From contig CALBKP010000056.1 of NCBI GenBank assembly GCA_937895825.1, positions 1-13,481 of the forward strand: a DNA stretch of 13,481 nt, written 5' to 3'. This document shows positions 7,875 through 13,481 of the stretch, in pieces (positions within the stretch are counted from its first letter, which is position 1; each line of letters begins with the position of its first letter). The notes beneath the pieces are model-generated. The model did no database searches and had not been told where the DNA came from. It saw only the letters and a program-made list of their open reading frames with translations. Made by a program: the position numbers and the translations under genes. The stretch is from an uncultured Alistipes sp. GTDB taxonomy: Bacteria > Bacteroidota > Bacteroidia > Bacteroidales > Rikenellaceae.

Positions 7875-8471
7875 CTACTTCTTTGTTTGATCGTTAGGTT
7901 CTGCCTCAGATATCTTCATAGGAACAGCCTTGCGGATGTTACCTGCCTCGATGTCGCCAAGCTCATCATAAGCCTTGCCATATACCTGACGAGAGATATC
8001 GTCGCGATAGAGGCTGAAGGCGTGAGTAAGCTCGTCCTGCACCTTAAGATATACCTTGTACTCTGTTTCGTCATCGGCCTTTAGAGACACCAGACCCTCG
8101 CTGACGTTGTACGTAGCACCGTCAATCTCGGTAGCCTTCTTGTTTGATCTCTCGGGATCAACGAGGAAGAAGTACACCTCGCGTGAAAGACGTGAGTGCT
8201 CGCCGCTACGACGCAAGTCGCTTGAGCGGTACTCCTCGGTGCCAACCATGATAGCACCACTACGCGATACGTTTACCTTGAGTACGTTACGCTCGTTTAC
8301 GTCAACATCGTTCTGTTGTTCCGTAGGGTCGATCCAGGGCGGAAGCGTACGCTTCATACCCGTGTCGACATCCATCGTAGTTGTCACCAAGAAGAATATC
8401 AACAGCAAGAACGCGATATCCGCCATTGAACTGGAGTTGATATCTCCAGCCTTTTTCTTAGCTTTTGCCAT
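7875..8471 (-). CDS. exbD: ExbD-family biopolymer transport protein with enlarged periplasmic domain (first copy)
   Basis: A 198-residue inner-membrane protein of the ExbD/TolR family. The basic N-terminus (MAKAKKKAGD) is followed by a helix at about 15-33 with the proton-carrying aspartate D18 (SSSMADIAFLLLIFFLV). The periplasmic part is about 165 residues, roughly 55 longer than in E. coli ExbD. The extra material appears to lie between the first strands and the C-terminal half (about residues 75-150) and is rich in charged residues. The last 30 residues (VPMKISEAEPNDQTKK at the very end) look like a flexible tail. It begins three bases after the stop of the upstream coiled-coil protein and ends two bases before exbD2, so tight co-translation with both is likely. 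The family call is sure; partner preference between this ExbD and its neighbour is unknown. Confidence 0.9.
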   Translation of the reverse strand: MAKAKKKAGDINSSSMADIAFLLLIFFLVTTTMDVDTGMKRTLPPWIDPTEQQNDVDVNERNVLKVNVSRSGAIMVGTEEYRSSDLRRSGEHSRLSREVYFFLVDPERSNKKATEIDGATYNVSEGLVSLKADDETEYKVYLKVQDELTHAFSLYRDDISRQVYGKAYDELGDIEAGNIRKAVPMKISEAEPNDQTKK

Positions 8472-8474
8472 AAA

Positions 8475-9440
8475 CTACGATTTATAAATACCACGAATAG
8501 CCGAGAAGATGGCTGCAAGGGCAGCACCGGCAAATGTGATGTAAGTTACCAAAATGCTTGTGTCAGCAATCATGTACTCGAATGTGCCGAATACTGTGCG
8601 TGTTGCGGGATCAGTACCGATACCGAGGTCGTAGCCAGCGGCATCCTTCAATGTAGCACCCTCGGTCCAACCGTTGCCAGAAGCAAGGACGTAAGAGATT
8701 GCAACAACTGCAACAACAACAACGAGCGACACGATGGTCTTCTTCAAGCCACCAGCGTTAAGCATCATATTCCAGATTGCGCTGATAACGATGAAGCATA
8801 CTGCAAATACCATCAAGAAGTAGAACCACATAAGGTTCCAGTGAATAGCAGTTGCAAGAGCAACCATATTCTCTGCGTTAACCTTAGCAGCGTCGTTAGC
8901 AACAACAGAGGCAGCGATGTTCTCCTCCATAATAGTAACGTTCTCCTTGTGCTGGTTAAGAGTGTCGTTCAATGCCTTGAAGTCAGCCTGAACCTTCTCA
9001 GCCTCGGCCAAAGCGCGCTTATCAGCGGCGTTGAGTGACTTCTTAGCCTTGAGCTCCTCAATCTTAGTCTGAGCCTCCAAAGCTGCGGCACGGTTGTTAG
9101 AAACCTTCTTCTCGTACTCGGGGATAAGCTTCTCGATAGTGTTGTTAAGCTTCTCCTTCTCAGCCTCGATGGCATCCAAAGTAAGGATACCCTCATCAAG
9201 CTGGTTGGCAAAGATAATGCCAAGAGCCTGAATACCCTCCTGTGCCGACTCTACGGGAACAGGCTGGTCATCCTCTGTATTTATGGCAACACCATTAGCG
9301 TCGAACTTCTGCACAAGTGGAGTGCTATTAGCAATCTTTGCAGAGTCGGGAGCATTCCAACCTGCCACGATTGCCCATGCAACCATTGCAACCGACACCA
9401 AGGCGAAGACCAAGAATACGTAACTATGTATTTTTCTCAT
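8475..9440 (-). CDS. Uncharacterised four-TM membrane protein with periplasmic coiled coil, in Exb operon
   Basis: A 321-residue protein of unknown function lying between exbB and the two exbD genes. Helix 1 is at about 6-27. A long Ala/Glu/Lys-rich segment follows, with heptad-like coiled coil at about 88-178. Helices 2 and 3 are at 201-226 (WNLMWFYFLMVFAVCF) and 235-254 (TIVSLVVVVAVVAISYVLAS); a loop with NGWTEG and TDPATRT leads to helix 4 at 294-314. With a cytoplasmic N-terminus, the coiled coil and the later loop would be periplasmic. The C-terminal half resembles the membrane protein that often separates exbB from exbD in Bacteroidetes; those I recall are shorter, so the coiled coil may be an addition. 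Spacing is 33 bases to exbB and 3 to exbD1. A role as accessory subunit or scaffold of the ExbB-ExbD motor is inferred from position and topology only. Confidence 0.85.
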   Translation of the reverse strand: MRKIHSYVFLVFALVSVAMVAWAIVAGWNAPDSAKIANSTPLVQKFDANGVAINTEDDQPVPVESAQEGIQALGIIFANQLDEGILTLDAIEAEKEKLNNTIEKLIPEYEKKVSNNRAAALEAQTKIEELKAKKSLNAADKRALAEAEKVQADFKALNDTLNQHKENVTIMEENIAASVVANDAAKVNAENMVALATAIHWNLMWFYFLMVFAVCFIVISAIWNMMLNAGGLKKTIVSLVVVVAVVAISYVLASGNGWTEGATLKDAAGYDLGIGTDPATRTVFGTFEYMIADTSILVTYITFAGAALAAIFSAIRGIYKS

Positions 9441-9473
9441 AATTGACTTTTTCTTAAAAATAGTTGGTCTTAA

Positions 9474-10241
9474 TTAGCGCTTGCTGTATGCTGAAAGCAT
9501 ATCAACCAAGGTGATTGAAGTATCCTCCATCTTAACTACCTGACCCTCGATCTTAGAGAGGATGTAGTTGAAGAACACCTGAAGAATAACTGCAGAGATA
9601 AGACCCATCAAAGTAGTCAAAAGAGCCACCTTAATACCACCAGCAACGACTGCAGGAGAGATAGTAGCCTGAGCCTGGATATCATCGAATGCCTGGATCA
9701 TACCAACAACGGTACCCATGAATCCGAGTGAAGGAGACAAAGCGATGAACAAAGAGATCCATGAAAGACCTGACTCGAGGTGACCCTGCTGAACTGAACC
9801 GTAAGAAACAACTGCCTTCTCAACAGCCTCCAAACCCTGGTCGTAACGAAGAAGACCCTGGTAGTAGATTGATGCGATAGGACCACGTGTGTTACGGCAG
9901 TACTCCAAAGCAGCCTCAACGCCCTTCTCGTTAAGAAGCTTCTCAACCTCAGCAACGAACTTCTTGGTGTTGATCTGAGCCATTGTCAAGTAAAGGATAC
10001 GCTCGATAGCGATAGCCAAACCAAGAACCAAGCAGACAAGTACGGGAAGCATCCACTCCCAACCACCTTCCAAGAACTTCTTCATAAGAGCGAAGTGCAT
10101 AGGCTCACCAGCCAACTCCTCAGCCTCAGCCTCGGGTGCAACCTGCTCTACTGCAGCCTCCTGAACGGGAGCCTCATCCTGTGCGTAAGCAGCGCCGAAT
10201 GAGAGAGTGGCAGCTGCCAAAACCAAAAATAATTTTTTCAT
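9474..10241 (-). CDS. exbB: ExbB/TolQ/MotA-family proton channel protein
   Basis: A 255-residue inner-membrane protein forming the pentameric proton channel that, with ExbD, converts proton flow into mechanical work on TonB-like partners. Residues 1-20 form a signal peptide (AYA then Q21). An Ala/Pro/Glu-rich acidic stretch follows at 21-47. The three family helices are at about 62-86, 159-182 and 197-225. The signature segment SLGFMGTVVGMIQAF (171-185), with T177, and the ALLTTLMGL segment (206-214), with T209/T210, match the channel-lining positions of ExbB and TolQ. E. coli ExbB (244) lacks a cleaved signal peptide; N-terminal leaders of this kind occur in some ExbB proteins. It is the first gene of a four-gene operon with a leader that may be long. 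No tonB or tolA lies in the window, so the TonB-versus-Tol assignment rests on the ExbD neighbours. Confidence 0.92.
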   Translation of the reverse strand: MKKLFLVLAAATLSFGAAYAQDEAPVQEAAVEQVAPEAEAEELAGEPMHFALMKKFLEGGWEWMLPVLVCLVLGLAIAIERILYLTMAQINTKKFVAEVEKLLNEKGVEAALEYCRNTRGPIASIYYQGLLRYDQGLEAVEKAVVSYGSVQQGHLESGLSWISLFIALSPSLGFMGTVVGMIQAFDDIQAQATISPAVVAGGIKVALLTTLMGLISAVILQVFFNYILSKIEGQVVKMEDTSITLVDMLSAYSKR

Positions 10242-10510
10242 AATGTTTTGTTAGTTAAAATTTGTAATTTTTAGTAGTTGTTTTCTCTATATTTTTGTTT
10301 AAAATCAAATATTTCGTCTCTTTTGTTTGTGGCTCCGACACCTGCAAATACGTAAAAATGGAGGTGTACAACAACCCCAAAACAGTCTAAAACTAAGTAT
10401 CTATCAAACCATTACGTCGTCAATGCGTAGAATCGGCAATAGCCCTATCCCCTTTTTTGCGACATTTTACAGTGCGAAATATACGAATAATTTCTGAAAA
10501 GTGCAACGCT
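10242..10510 (-). promoter_or_regulatory. Upstream region of the exbB operon with two weak promoter candidates
   Basis: There are 269 non-coding bases between ansA and exbB, all upstream of exbB. No fully consensus promoter is present. Two candidates keep the 19-base spacing seen elsewhere in the window: TTGC / TATATTTC (10503-10506 and 10476-10483), implying a leader of about 230 bases, and TTTG / CTGTTTTG (10405-10408 and 10378-10385), implying about 130. Inside the possible leader, ACACCT (10338-10343) and AGGTGT (10362-10367) form a six-base inverted repeat with an 18-base loop. The last 60 bases before the ATG are very A/T-rich with no Shine-Dalgarno sequence. No known riboswitch is recognised. 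Confidence 0.35.
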
Positions 10511-11548
10511 TTACAGAGTAAATTCGCCACGCAATGGTCTGCGCATCAAATTTAGAGTTTCTGAAAGTGGCAAATTTTTGCCTAAAACGTACATTAGCTT
10601 GGCGACGGCTGCCTCGATGGTCATATCGTGGCCCGACACCACGCCAGCTTCCTGTAAGGCCAATCCTGTCTCGTAGAGGTGCATCTGCACAGCACCATCC
10701 TTACACTGCGATACATTGACTACAACAACGCCACGGTCGATGGCCTCCTTTACCAAATCCACAAACCACTCCGACGTGGGGGCATTACCCGCTCCGTAGG
10801 TCTCCAAGACAACGCCGCGGGCACCACTCTCGAGTAACATTGCGCGGAGCGTGGCGGGGCGTATTCCTGGGAATAGCTTGACGACGACAACCTCATCTGA
10901 GAGCGACTCGCTGATGCGGAACTCGTCGGAGAAGTCGGGTGCATAGGGTGCTATTGCCGATGTGTTGTACTGTATGTTCACGCCTACGTCGGCGAGAGCT
11001 GCATAGTTGAACGAAGCGAAGGCGTTGAGTGCCTCGGCGCTAAACTTCGTTGTGCGGTTACCTCTGAAAAGGCGGTTCTGGAAGTATAGGGCAACCTCGG
11101 GTACGAGAGGTGCTCCATCCTCGGTACGAGCACCTGCAATCTCGATGGCCGTGATAAGATTTTCGCGGCCGTCGGTGCGCAGGATACCGATTGGTATCTG
11201 GCTACCAGTAAAGATTACGGGCTTCGATAGGTTTTCGAGCATAAAGCTCAGAGCAGCAGCCGAGTACGACATGGTGTCGGTGCCGTGGAGGATGACAAAA
11301 CCGTCATATTTCGAGTAGTTATCGCGGATGATACGCGCCATATCTACCCAGTTCTCTATCGATACGTTCGACGAGTCGATGGGGGGCTTGATGGTAAAAA
11401 CCTCGATATCTACATTTAGACGCTTAAGTGATGGGAACTCTTCGTATATTCCACTGAAATCGAAGGGGACAAGGGCTCCTGTTGCCTCGTCGGTCTTCAT
11501 ACCGATAGTGCCACCGGTATATATAATTAGTATAGATGATCGCTTCAT
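10511..11548 (-). CDS. ansA: L-asparaginase, type I (cytoplasmic)
   Basis: A 345-residue enzyme hydrolysing L-asparagine to aspartate and ammonia. Both catalytic threonine motifs are present: YTGGTIG (T11, T14) and HGTDTMSY (T90, D91), with the catalytic lysine K168 in RGNRTTK. D58-S60 in PPIDSSN fits the substrate-binding loop, and the C-terminal domain has ETYGAGNAP as in E. coli AnsA. No signal peptide is seen, and length matches AnsA (338), so the cytoplasmic type I form is preferred over periplasmic type II. I place the start at the ATG at 11548. An upstream in-frame ATG at 11581 would add MCGTKASRVSF, but it coincides with the predicted transcription start and lacks conservation. It has its own promoter, so it is separate from dprA-tatD. 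A glutaminase side activity cannot be judged. Confidence 0.92.
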   Translation of the reverse strand: MKRSSILIIYTGGTIGMKTDEATGALVPFDFSGIYEEFPSLKRLNVDIEVFTIKPPIDSSNVSIENWVDMARIIRDNYSKYDGFVILHGTDTMSYSAAALSFMLENLSKPVIFTGSQIPIGILRTDGRENLITAIEIAGARTEDGAPLVPEVALYFQNRLFRGNRTTKFSAEALNAFASFNYAALADVGVNIQYNTSAIAPYAPDFSDEFRISESLSDEVVVVKLFPGIRPATLRAMLLESGARGVVLETYGAGNAPTSEWFVDLVKEAIDRGVVVVNVSQCKDGAVQMHLYETGLALQEAGVVSGHDMTIEAAVAKLMYVLGKNLPLSETLNLMRRPLRGEFTL

Positions 11549-11588
11549 AAATGAAACTCGTGAGGCCTTAGTGCCGCACATATCCTTA

Positions 11589-11619
11589 CAAAGGTACGTA
11601 AAAAAATGGTAATCGAGAA
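11589..11619 (-). promoter_or_regulatory. Promoter for ansA
   Basis: On the minus strand a perfect -7 box TACCTTTG (11589-11596) lies 19 bases after TTCT (11616-11619). The -33 box matches weakly, but spacing equals that of the other promoters here. Initiation is expected near 11582, giving about 34 leader bases before the chosen ATG at 11548 and making the ATG at 11581 an unlikely start. Confidence 0.6.
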
Positions 11620-11674
11620 CTTTTTTGCCCAGAAATTTATCTCAGTGCTGTATTTTACAATCTTTCGACTACGA

Positions 11675-12451
11675 TTATAGTCTGAATAGTTGTTTCGCTG
11701 TGATGGTTGTAATTGCGTCTACGTGCTCGGGCGTTAGCGAGTGAATATCGGCAATCTTACGACATACATACTCTACGTATGCCGACTCGTTACGCTTGCC
11801 GCGGTGGGGTACGGGAGTGAGGTATGGGCAGTCGGTCTCAAGTAGTAGAAGATCAGTTGGTAGCTCGGAGACAACCTTGTCCAGTCCAGAGTTTTTAAAC
11901 GTCACAACACCTCCGATGCCAAATACGAAGTCACCATGTTTCAGTAGCTTACGCGCCATATCGGCGCTGTCAGCATAGGCGTGAAATACACCTCTAAGGC
12001 CACGTCCACGATATGTTGCCACAGCATCGAGCATCTCGTCGTAGGCCGAGCGTGTATGGATGACGACGGCCATGTCATACTTCAGGGCGAGTTCTAATTG
12101 TGCGTGCAGCACCTCGCGCTGCTCGCGATAGAAATCCCTACTCCAGTAGAGATCGAGGCCTATCTCTCCTACGCCACAGAGAGGCATGGGAGGGGTACTA
12201 AGTAGCGTCTCAACCATGTCGAGCTCCTCCTTCCAGCGTGGATTGTCGTTTACCGACGTGGGGTGCAGTCCCGCCATTGGTCGGCAGTAGTCGGGGTTTG
12301 TATGTGCAAGGTCGAACATGCGGTCGCGACTCTCGGAGTCGATATCGGGGAGTAGCAGTAGCTCAACGCCCGCCGTGCGAGCACGTTCTAAGGCTTCGTG
12401 GCGATCCTGGTCGAACTCCTCGGCGTATATATGTGAGTGTGTATCAATCAT
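11675..12451 (-). CDS. tatD: TatD-family metal-dependent hydrolase / DNase
   Basis: A 258-residue TIM-barrel hydrolase of the amidohydrolase superfamily. TatD proteins are metal-dependent nucleases, reported as 3'-5' exonucleases in E. coli with roles in DNA repair and DNA turnover. All metal ligands are visible: H5 and H7 (DTHSH), E96 (GVGEIGLD), H132 (VIHTR), H157 (GVFHAY) and D207 (LLETDCPYLTP). Length matches E. coli TatD (260) and YcfH (265). It starts 18 bases after the dprA stop, so the two form an operon; both act on DNA, although co-occurrence alone does not prove joint function. Whether it is orthologous to TatD, YcfH or YjjV cannot be settled without a tree, so the symbol denotes the family. 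No convincing terminator follows; a five-base inverted repeat at the stop lacks a T-run. Confidence 0.92.
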   Translation of the reverse strand: MIDTHSHIYAEEFDQDRHEALERARTAGVELLLLPDIDSESRDRMFDLAHTNPDYCRPMAGLHPTSVNDNPRWKEELDMVETLLSTPPMPLCGVGEIGLDLYWSRDFYREQREVLHAQLELALKYDMAVVIHTRSAYDEMLDAVATYRGRGLRGVFHAYADSADMARKLLKHGDFVFGIGGVVTFKNSGLDKVVSELPTDLLLLETDCPYLTPVPHRGKRNESAYVEYVCRKIADIHSLTPEHVDAITTITAKQLFRL

Positions 12452-12469
12452 TTTTAGACGATTTATAGG

Positions 12470-13481
12470 CTATACTCTTTCGTAACGTTTACCTGGTAAC
12501 AATCGTATGCTGCCCTTGAGCTCAAGCTCCATAAGTTCCATTGCAAGCTCTCCCATCGTGAGCCCCGTGGCGGTTATAAGTTCGTCATAGTCGAGTGTCG
12601 AGACCGTATCAAAGGCGCTAAGAATCATCCTCTGTGGAGGTGTAAGAGTGTCATCCTCAGTCTCCTTAGTTTGTGGTTGTCGCTTAGACTTAGGCACCCA
12701 TCCAAGATCTTCGATTATGTCCGAGGCGGATAGTATCAGGCGTGCCTTGCCGCAACGTATCAGGTTGTTAGTGCCAAACGATGTGCTGTCTGTCATGCGG
12801 CCAGGTACGGCCATCACCACACGGCCATAGCTATCGGCTATCTCGGCGGTGGAGAGTGAGCCTCCCGTTGCGGGTGACTCGACGACGAGGAGTCCCATGC
12901 TGAGGGCGGCGATTATACGGTTGCGGGCGATAAAGAGCGCTCCGTTTTGCTTGGTTTGGGAGTGAAGTTCCGAGACTATCGCGCCGCCATTGCGTAGAAT
13001 ATCCTCGGCAAGGGCGCGATGTGCCGTTGGCGTTACTTCGGGCAGTACGCTGGCAACAACACCCACGGTTGTTGCACCGTGAGCAAGGGCTGCTCTGTGA
13101 GCTGCACCATCCGCGCCATAGGCCATGCCGCTGACGATGCATAGGTCGTCAATTGCAGTTGCGAGGTCGCCAACGAGCCTATTTGTGGTATCCTTACCCG
13201 ACGGGGAGATCTCGCGTGTGCCTACGACAGATAGTGTCCGCATGCTAAGCGCATCGACATTGCCTTTGACAAAGAGCACGTGCGGTCGGTCGGAGGCCTC
13301 GCGTAGCGGCAGTGGATACTCCGCATCGGTTGCCGATATTATGCGAATATCGTGCTTGCGGCAATAGACCACTTCGGCCTCTGCTGCGTGCATGCCGTCA
13401 CCATTTACGATACGTTCGGCGAGTTCTGGTCGCAGACCCGCATCGTTGATAAGGGCTGAGCGTGGTGCGGCATAGACCTCC
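12470..13481 (-). CDS. dprA: DNA processing protein DprA (N-terminus beyond right edge)
   Basis: A single-stranded-DNA-binding protein that loads RecA on incoming DNA during transformation and recombination. The frame stays open past the internal ATG at 13393 to the window edge: a further 29 codons read EVYAAPRSALINDAG and RPELAERIVNGDG, the expected N-terminal SAM-like domain, so the gene is cut and the ATG at 13393 is not its start. The Rossmann-like core has SVVGTREISPSGKD, SGMAYGADGAAHRAALAHG, SELHSQTKQNGALF, ARNRIIAALSMGLLVVES, ATGGSLSTAEIADSYGR and AVPGRMTD. A C-terminal winged-helix domain (LTPPQRMILSAF onward) is complete, ending KRYERV. About 336 residues are visible against roughly 370 in the family. 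DprA is widespread in species not known to be competent, so its presence does not prove natural transformation. It leads an operon with tatD. Confidence 0.95.
   Translation of the reverse strand, partial: EVYAAPRSALINDAGLRPELAERIVNGDGMHAAEAEVVYCRKHDIRIISATDAEYPLPLREASDRPHVLFVKGNVDALSMRTLSVVGTREISPSGKDTTNRLVGDLATAIDDLCIVSGMAYGADGAAHRAALAHGATTVGVVASVLPEVTPTAHRALAEDILRNGGAIVSELHSQTKQNGALFIARNRIIAALSMGLLVVESPATGGSLSTAEIADSYGRVVMAVPGRMTDSTSFGTNNLIRCGKARLILSASDIIEDLGWVPKSKRQPQTKETEDDTLTPPQRMILSAFDTVSTLDYDELITATGLTMGELAMELMELELKGSIRLLPGKRYERV

Noticed and set aside
8056..8487. 143-codon plus-strand frame across exbD1
   Set aside because: Antisense to exbD1 and overlapping its start region; composition is that of a reverse-strand shadow.
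11667..11682. GACTA/TAGTC inverted repeat at the tatD stop codon
   Set aside because: Only five pairs, overlapping the stop codon and with no T-run after it in the minus direction.
12470..13393. Complete 307-residue DprA starting at the ATG at 13393
   Set aside because: The same frame continues upstream without a stop to the window edge and encodes typical DprA N-terminal residues, so the gene is truncated by the window instead.

Overview
The window looks like chromosomal DNA from an anaerobic Bacteroidales bacterium, most likely near Alistipes/Rikenellaceae. The clues are promoters of the Bacteroidetes form (TTnn, 19 bases, TAnnTTTG), few Shine-Dalgarno sequences, A-rich leaders, a superoxide reductase instead of aerobic defences, and an exbB / membrane protein / exbD / exbD cluster of the kind found in this phylum. 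Family-level placement is inferred from remembered protein similarity, not from a search. No tRNA, rRNA, CRISPR array, IS element, prophage or integration site is visible.

Layout. (1) 1-415, minus: 5' part of a small membrane protein gene running off the left edge, resembling DUF2975 proteins, with a near-perfect promoter at 478-508. (2) 509-866: AT-rich spacer with no supported gene. (3) 925-3339, plus: a large MscS-family mechanosensitive channel with a signal peptide and a periplasmic helical domain. (4) 3457-6795, plus: queD (7-deazapurine/queuosine synthesis) directly followed by polA (DNA polymerase I with all three activities intact). (5) 6962-7336, plus: a two-iron superoxide reductase (desulfoferrodoxin) with its own promoter, ending at a strong bidirectional terminator (7358-7390). 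(6) 7411-10241, minus: a four-gene operon, in transcription order exbB, a four-TM coiled-coil membrane protein, exbD1, exbD2, encoding a proton-driven energiser of the TonB/Tol type. (7) 10511-11548, minus: cytoplasmic type I L-asparaginase. (8) 11675-13481, minus: dprA (cut by the right edge) followed by tatD.

How the genes work together. Most of the content is housekeeping: replication/repair (polA, tatD, dprA), tRNA modification (queD), oxygen defence (superoxide reductase), nitrogen metabolism (asparaginase) and envelope functions (MscS channel, Exb operon). The least understood part is the Exb operon. It places an uncharacterised protein with a periplasmic coiled coil of about 90 residues between the ExbB motor and two unlike ExbD subunits, the first carrying an enlarged periplasmic domain. 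If there is an under-described system here, it is this one. Five clear promoters and one weak one share the same 19-base spacer, a useful internal regularity.
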